From Pseudomonas sp. Os17 (lineage in GTDB: Bacteria > Pseudomonadota > Gammaproteobacteria > Pseudomonadales > Pseudomonadaceae): 64,000 nucleotides of DNA. Below are positions 61,545 through 64,000 of the stretch, piece by piece. Each line of letters opens with the position of its first letter. Within the stretch, counting starts at the first letter, position 1. The position numbers and the translations under genes were made by a program. The notes under the pieces were generated by a model that was not told where the DNA came from, searched no databases, and was given only the letters and a program-made list of their open reading frames with translations. The stretch covers positions 2,855,501-2,919,500 of the forward strand of contig NZ_AP014627.1 in the NCBI RefSeq assembly GCF_001547895.1, read 5' to 3'.

Positions 61545-62102
61545 ATGTCCGCAGCCCTGTTCACCTCACCCCATCTGGGCCTGGCCCTCAGGCGCTGGCG
61601 CCTGTTGCACCGGGTCAAGCAGCAGCACGCCGCCGATCTGTTCGGTGTGGCGCAGTCGAGCATTTCCCGCTGGGAAAACGGCCGGCAAGCCATGGAGCCG
61701 GCGGAGCGTGCGCGCCTGGAGCACCTGCTGGCGGCCAACCTCAGCGCCGCTGCCGATCAGGCCCTGGCGCGGCTGGTGAATGACAGCCCGCGCGCCGTGC
61801 ACCTGGTGTGCGACCTGACCCACCGCCTGCTGGCCTGTTCGCCGACCCGCGCCGCACAGTTCGGCGTGCCCTTGAGCGAGCTGCTGGGCCAATCGCTGTG
61901 GGGCTTTTGCACCGAGGAAATCGTGCGCAAGGAAGCCGCCCTGGATGACCTGGGCTGGCGCGCAGTGCTGGCGCCGCCGTCCCTGGAGTTCTTCAGCGGC
62001 CACAACGATTCGGCCATCGTGCCCATCGCCCCCAGCCAGTGCCGCTGGACCCGCCTCAACCTGTCCGACGGCAACGCCGTGCGGCTGGTGGAAACCCTCT
62101 GA
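61545..62102 (+). CDS. XRE-family regulator with PAS-like domain
   Basis: A 185-residue regulator. A helix-turn-helix occupies residues about 10-65 (LALRRWRLLHRVKQQHAADLFGVAQSSISRWENGRQAM), and the C-terminal 110 residues resemble a PAS-type sensor (VHLVCDLTHRLLACSPTRAAQFGVPLSELLGQSLWGF). It is divergent from the short phosphatase, with a 190-bp gap that may contain a shared operator. Targets unknown. Confidence 0.82.
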   Translation: MSAALFTSPHLGLALRRWRLLHRVKQQHAADLFGVAQSSISRWENGRQAMEPAERARLEHLLAANLSAAADQALARLVNDSPRAVHLVCDLTHRLLACSPTRAAQFGVPLSELLGQSLWGFCTEEIVRKEAALDDLGWRAVLAPPSLEFFSGHNDSAIVPIAPSQCRWTRLNLSDGNAVRLVETL

Positions 62103-62226
62103 CGCGCTTGTCGAGGCACGCCACGCATATTTTATCCGTGGACCGGTTGCTGCCCGCTGGCTAGTCTGGCAAGCCTTCGCCCGCCGGCCCACGGCGCGGG
62201 CCCATTCACGTGCAGCAGGCTTGTCC

Positions 62227-62799
62227 ATGACCCCCGAACTTCTCAGCGGCCGTCTCGACTTTCTCCGTGAAGCGGAAAAACTCAAGGACGTGCTGCGCAG
62301 CGCCCACACCTCCAGCGGCCGCCAGGAAAGCACCGCCGAGCACAGCTGGCGCCTGTGCCTGATGGCGCTGCTGTTCGAAGACCAACTGGGGGACCTGGAC
62401 CTGCTGCGGGTGCTGAAACTGTGCATCGTCCACGACCTGGGGGAAGCCATCCATGGCGACATCCCGGCGGTGGCCCAGGCCGCCCACCCGGACAAGAGCC
62501 AACAGGAACGCGACGACCTGCAATACCTCGCCCGGGCCCTGGACGCCCCGGCCCGCCAGCGTCTGCTGGAGCTGTGGGATGAATACGAAGGCGCCGCCAG
62601 CACCGAGGCGCGCGCGGTCAAGGCCCTGGACAAGCTGGAAACCCTGCTGCAACACACCCAGGGCCAGAACCCGGCGGATTTCGACTACGGCTTCAACCTC
62701 GATTACGGCCGCCGCTACACCGACGCCAGCCCGTTGTTCCAGGCCCTGCGCCAGCAGATCGATGCCGACACCCGGCGCCGCCTCGACGCCCAGGACTGA
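62227..62799 (+). CDS. HD-domain 5'-nucleotidase-like protein (YfbR/HDDC2 type)
   Basis: A 190-residue metal-dependent phosphohydrolase. Ligands are visible in ESTAEHSWRLCLMALL (first His), LCIVHDLGEAIHGDIPA (HD pair) and EARAVKALDKLETLL (distal Asp region). Relatives dephosphorylate deoxynucleoside monophosphates. It starts with MTPELLSGRLDFL at 62227 and is followed by 256 bp before katG, which contain an inverted repeat. Confidence 0.85.
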   Translation: MTPELLSGRLDFLREAEKLKDVLRSAHTSSGRQESTAEHSWRLCLMALLFEDQLGDLDLLRVLKLCIVHDLGEAIHGDIPAVAQAAHPDKSQQERDDLQYLARALDAPARQRLLELWDEYEGAASTEARAVKALDKLETLLQHTQGQNPADFDYGFNLDYGRRYTDASPLFQALRQQIDADTRRRLDAQD

Positions 62800-62945
62800 G
62801 CGGCGGTTCACGATCGCGGTGCCTGGCTCAGGCGCCGTTGAGCATGCCCGGGCAGCACTCGCAAAAGGATGAACAGGCTCCGGCAGGGGGCAGGGCGCCC
62901 GCTTGGGGCCTGGCACGGGTCATGGTTTTTTTCTGGCAGGGTCAT

Positions 62946-62973
62946 CAAGCGAAGCTATTTTTACCTTCGCTTG
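62946..62973. promoter_or_regulatory. 9-bp perfect inverted repeat upstream of katG
   Basis: CAAGCGAAG (62946-62954) and CTTCGCTTG (62965-62973) flank a T/A-rich 10-base centre. It lies about 83 bp before the katG start. It could be an operator or a hairpin. OxyR sites are typically longer with spaced ATAG motifs, which are not obvious here. Confidence 0.5.
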
Positions 62974-63052
62974 TCCTTCACTACGCTTTTCACACGGTTG
63001 TCCAACCCGGGGCCAACGTCGAGCGGCAGGTTTTCGATGACCGAAGGAGTGA

Positions 63053-64000
<948 letters not shown>

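Overview
The window reads as chromosome of a fluorescent-group Pseudomonas, closest in style to the P. fluorescens / P. protegens / P. chlororaphis complex. The evidence is high GC with strong G/C third positions, a fused MrpA/MrpB antiporter subunit, an SfnB-type sulfur-scavenging gene, a complete pfeR-pfeS-pfeA-pfeE ferric-enterobactin locus, ANR-type and Fur-type sites, and many copies of the two palindromic repeat families typical of these genomes. No rRNA, tRNA, prophage, insertion sequence or CRISPR array was seen. Genus-level placement is an inference from gene content.

Left part (1-26.5 kb): the start of an mrp Na+/H+ antiporter operon (minus strand) and a DMT permease opposite an XRE-cupin regulator. 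A long plus-strand block follows (5.5-16.2 kb) with a candidate sigma-54 promoter in front. It holds an SfnB-family flavin dehydrogenase, a free-standing copy of that enzyme's C-terminal domain, an FMN monooxygenase, a shortened AMP-binding protein, a complete branched-chain-amino-acid-type ABC transporter (two ATPases, two permeases, binding protein) and an FAD/NAD(P) oxidoreductase. The block looks like uptake and oxidation of an organosulfur compound; the substrate is unknown. Next come a Gfo/Idh/MocA oxidoreductase, an SDR and an aminoglycoside-phosphotransferase-fold kinase, a 2-hydroxyacid dehydrogenase with a VOC protein and a cysteine hydrolase, an overlooked 25-residue Cys/Gly-rich peptide gene with its own terminator, an HAAAP amino-acid permease, and a ParB-like protein overlapping a SulP transporter.

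Middle (26.5-49 kb): acnB, a DUF1289 protein, an ANR-controlled tandem universal stress protein, miaE, an RstA/RstB-like two-component system, a MipA porin beside a beta-lactamase-fold lipoprotein that has lost its catalytic Ser-x-x-Lys, an ANR-site GNAT acetyltransferase, a small alarmone-hydrolase-like HD protein, an amidase with a polyamine-type binding protein and an AraC regulator, the decayed remnant of a TRAP permease, a DNA glycosylase, and the pfe locus with Fur boxes before pfeA and pfeR.

Right part (49-64 kb): a YheO-type regulator overlapping a PhzF protein, several small exported proteins and lipoproteins, two GNAT or small-protein genes, a UPF0149 protein, an ECF sigma factor without an anti-sigma gene, a parD antitoxin whose parE partner is truncated, a LysE exporter, a PixA/AidA inclusion-body protein, a hydrolase, a PrpF-family isomerase, a short LMW phosphatase, an XRE regulator, an HD nucleotidase, and the 5' end of katG, which runs off the window.

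Repeats shape this region. Tandem arrays with periods of 102, 156 and 139 bp sit between genes, and at least four genes take their TAG stop codon from the edge of such a repeat.
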